From the NCBI GenBank assembly GCA_024220525.1, contig JAMYWO010000001.1:99456-146112 (forward strand): DNA of 46,657 nucleotides. Reading direction: 5' to 3'. Origin of the DNA: Cochliopodium minus (Eukaryota > Discosea > Himatismenida > Cochliopodiidae). The position numbers and the translations under genes are program-made. The notes below the pieces were generated by a model. The model made no database searches. It had not been told where the DNA came from and saw nothing but the letters and a program-made list of their open reading frames with translations. Positions 44,823 to 46,657 of the stretch are shown piece by piece (positions within the stretch are counted from its first letter, which is position 1; the number at the start of each line of letters is the position of its first letter).

Positions 44823-46404
44823 ATGGAAGTAGGCGACGGATATTGTACAATAGAATCAGGTAATACAAATATAAATTACATTTTCCTTTTTTTTTTTTTT
44901 TGCTTTATTTCTCACAATTATAACAATAATCTTTTTTTAGATCCTGGTGTATTTACAGAATTGATTGAGAATATTGGGGTTGAAGATATCGAAATAGAAG
45001 AATTATATTCATTGGATATGGCAGTAGATTATGAGTAATTAAAAAATAAAAGCCTAAAATAATCATAAATTGAGGAAATATGGAGCATAAAATCTTTACT
45101 AACAAAATAAATGTATAATATATCGTTGGAACAACATATATTTGACATATCTCTTTTTATAAAACTCCAATTAATCAAATTCTAATCGTTATAACAAAAT
45201 AGAAACATCTACGGGTTGATCTTCCTCTTCAAATGGGAAAAGGAAGTAGAAAACAGAAAGCCAGTGTTTCCAGAAGGACTCTTCTTCGCACAACAAGTGA
45301 TAAACAACGCCTGTGCAACCCAAGCGATCCTCTCGATCCTCCTCAACGCCAAAGGAATCAAATTGGGAGAAACACTTCAAGATTTCAAGGAATTCACTTC
45401 AGATTTCTCACCAGAGATGAGAGGAGAGGCTATTGGTAATAGTGAGGTGATCAAGAAGGCTCATAATTCTTTTTCAAAGCCTGAGCCTTTTGTTATTGAG
45501 AGGGATGACGATGATGAGAAGGGTGAGGCTTTCCATTTCATCAGCTATGTGCCTTTTGAGGGTGCCATTTATGAATTGGATGGATTGAAGCAGGGTCCTT
45601 TCAAATTGGGAGAATATCAAGAGGTAAAAAAAAGAATTAACAAAAACGAAAACATAATCAATCAAATAAAGAAAATAGATTATCACTTTATCATTCGAAT
45701 CAATAAATAAGATTGTTTCATTCCAAAAACTTTAAAGAATCCACCATAAAAAATAATATTCAAATTCAATTTGATATCTACCAATTATTCTATTCTTTAT
45801 TCAACAAAATACTTAATTATAGGACCATATCTTTAAAATCTCTTTTTTTAACTTTAATCTGAATCAATTCAACCAATATATATCTGTCAAATTGGAAGAT
45901 TTATTTACGAAATAATACTTTTATCGTTTATAATTCTTCATCTCTATCCCATTTTACAAAAAAGCATATTCCCAAATTTACACTTTTTTATATATTAAAT
46001 CTTTTAAATTTTGTTAGGGAGGAATGTGGACTGAAACCGCCAAAATTTTTATTGAAGAGAGAATCCAAAAATATTCTCAAAAGGAAATCAGATTCAATCT
46101 CCTCTCCGTTGTCCGCTCCAAACTCTCCATCTTGAACGAAAAGAAATCCTCCCTCGAAAAATCACTCAAAGAGAATGAAAATAATCAAAATATTAAATCA
46201 CAACTCAATGATGTAAACTATGACATAGAGAATGAGATCAACAAAAGAAATAAATGGAAAAAAGAAAATATTCGCCGCCGTCACAATTATATCCCCGCTC
46301 TAATCAATTTATTGCAGATTTTGGCTGAAAAGAAGCAATTGACTCCATTGGTTGAAATGGCCAAGAAGAGAAAGCAAGAGAGAAAGAATAATGAGAATAA
46401 ATAA
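44823..46404 (+). CDS. UCHL5: Ubiquitin C-terminal hydrolase UCH37/UCHL5
   Basis: Four exons: 44823-44859, 44941-45034, 45203-45623, 46018-46404; 312 residues (human 329). The start, CTIESDPGVFTELIENIG, aligns with the human N-terminus without gaps. Catalytic residues are all present: Gln75 and Cys81 in AQQVINNACATQAI, His155 in AFHFISYVP, Asp170 in YELDGLKQGP. The C-terminal ULD part has EKRIQKYS-like EERIQKYSQKEIRFNL, a coiled coil, and the KKENIRRRHNYIPALINLLQ block used to bind RPN13 or INO80G (family knowledge), ending in a basic tail. UCH37 trims ubiquitin chains on the 26S proteasome and works with INO80. The crossover loop region is shorter and acidic (RDDDDEK). The third intron is 394 bp. 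Confidence 0.95.
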
Positions 46405-46544
46405 AAAAAAATTAAAAAAAATAATTTTGAATATATTATATTTTATTTTTCATTTGTTCCTTTTCTTTCTTAATGATCTCTATCTTCAAAATCTCTCCAA
46501 TATGCATCTTCAGAGAGCAACTATATATAAAATATTTTTTATAA

Positions 46545-46657
46545 TCAATCTCTTTGTTTGTGATAATTTGTTGTTATTGTTTTTGTTACCCATTCTGGTA
46601 CTGGTGTATTTCTTTGATAACTGGTTCCTCCTTTAAAGTATGGATCTATATTTTTTA
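46545..46657 (-). CDS. Terminal exon of a gene leaving the right edge
   Basis: Minus-strand open stretch ending at TGA 46547-46545 and reading DPYFKGGTSYQRNTPVPEW, then VTKTITTNYHKQRD. An acceptor-like TATAG precedes it near 46645, phase 2 expected. Composition looks coding, but the exon is only about 33 codons and the family is not recognised. Confidence 0.45.
   Translation of the reverse strand, partial: KNIDPYFKGGTSYQRNTPVPEWVTKTITTNYHKQRD

Noticed and set aside
1-46657. Giant-virus or endosymbiont origin, suggested by ankyrin, Sel1 and Roco genes and by AT richness
   Set aside because: Dense spliceosomal introns in almost every gene, and ribosome-biogenesis, proteasome and ER-targeting genes, point to a eukaryotic nuclear genome.
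1-46657. tRNA, rRNA and CRISPR features
   Set aside because: I saw no T-arm/B-box-like GGTTCRANNCC, no rRNA-like GC-rich block and no spaced direct repeats; repeats present are microsatellites or coding minisatellites. A tRNA or covariance scan would be decisive.

Overview
This is a nuclear fragment of an AT-rich, intron-dense unicellular eukaryote. Nearly every gene is split by short GT-AG introns, often only 60-300 bp and filled with poly-T, (ATTTTT)n or (TTTAT)n tracts. TAA, TAG and TGA all end genes, so the code looks standard. The gene set (Roco kinase, Kelch-BTB, Sel1, ankyrin, SPRY, UCH37) suits an amoeboid protist such as an amoebozoan or heterolobosean, but I cannot name a lineage. 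Gene models were built by eye by joining exons whose splice phases agree; expect boundary errors of 1-2 bases.

Left part (1-12.4 kb): a minus-strand gene running off the left edge (possibly mitochondrial ATP synthase subunit d), a minus-strand ankyrin-repeat protein, about 1.5 kb of gene-poor DNA, and a 15-exon plus-strand gene for a 1,913-residue Roco kinase (LRR, Roc, COR, kinase, beta-propeller-like region), the architecture of LRRK2.

Middle left (12.9-23.6 kb, plus strand): the first half of a K+-dependent Na+/Ca2+ exchanger that runs into a Kelch-BTB-BTB (LZTR1-like) gene with no clean boundary, then WDR43/UTP5 of the small-subunit processome, then a small membrane protein.

Middle (23.8-31.4 kb): a minus-strand cupin and LRR protein, a plus-strand PHO88/SND3 membrane-protein targeting factor, a 53-codon minus-strand reading frame, and a tandem array of three minus-strand SPRY-domain paralogues. 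A four-helix membrane gene lies between two of them, and a 359-base N gap cuts the third.

Right part (31.8-46.6 kb): an XRN-like 5'-3' exoribonuclease swollen by coding repeats, a PCMTD-like protein-isoaspartate methyltransferase, an RWD-domain protein, a WD40 protein with a possible SANT-like segment, a cyclin, a 13-exon Sel1-repeat protein, a complete UCHL5/UCH37 deubiquitinase, and one exon of a gene leaving the right edge.

The most interesting signals are a short hydrophobic box near the C-terminus of otherwise unrelated proteins (SPRY x3, LRR, PCMT, Sel1), reminiscent of SOCS-box or F-box adaptor modules; a Roc domain with a degraded G3 motif; 5-nt microexons kept at the same place in two SPRY paralogues; a two-copy hairpin element with a compensatory stem change inside introns; and the exchanger/Kelch junction.
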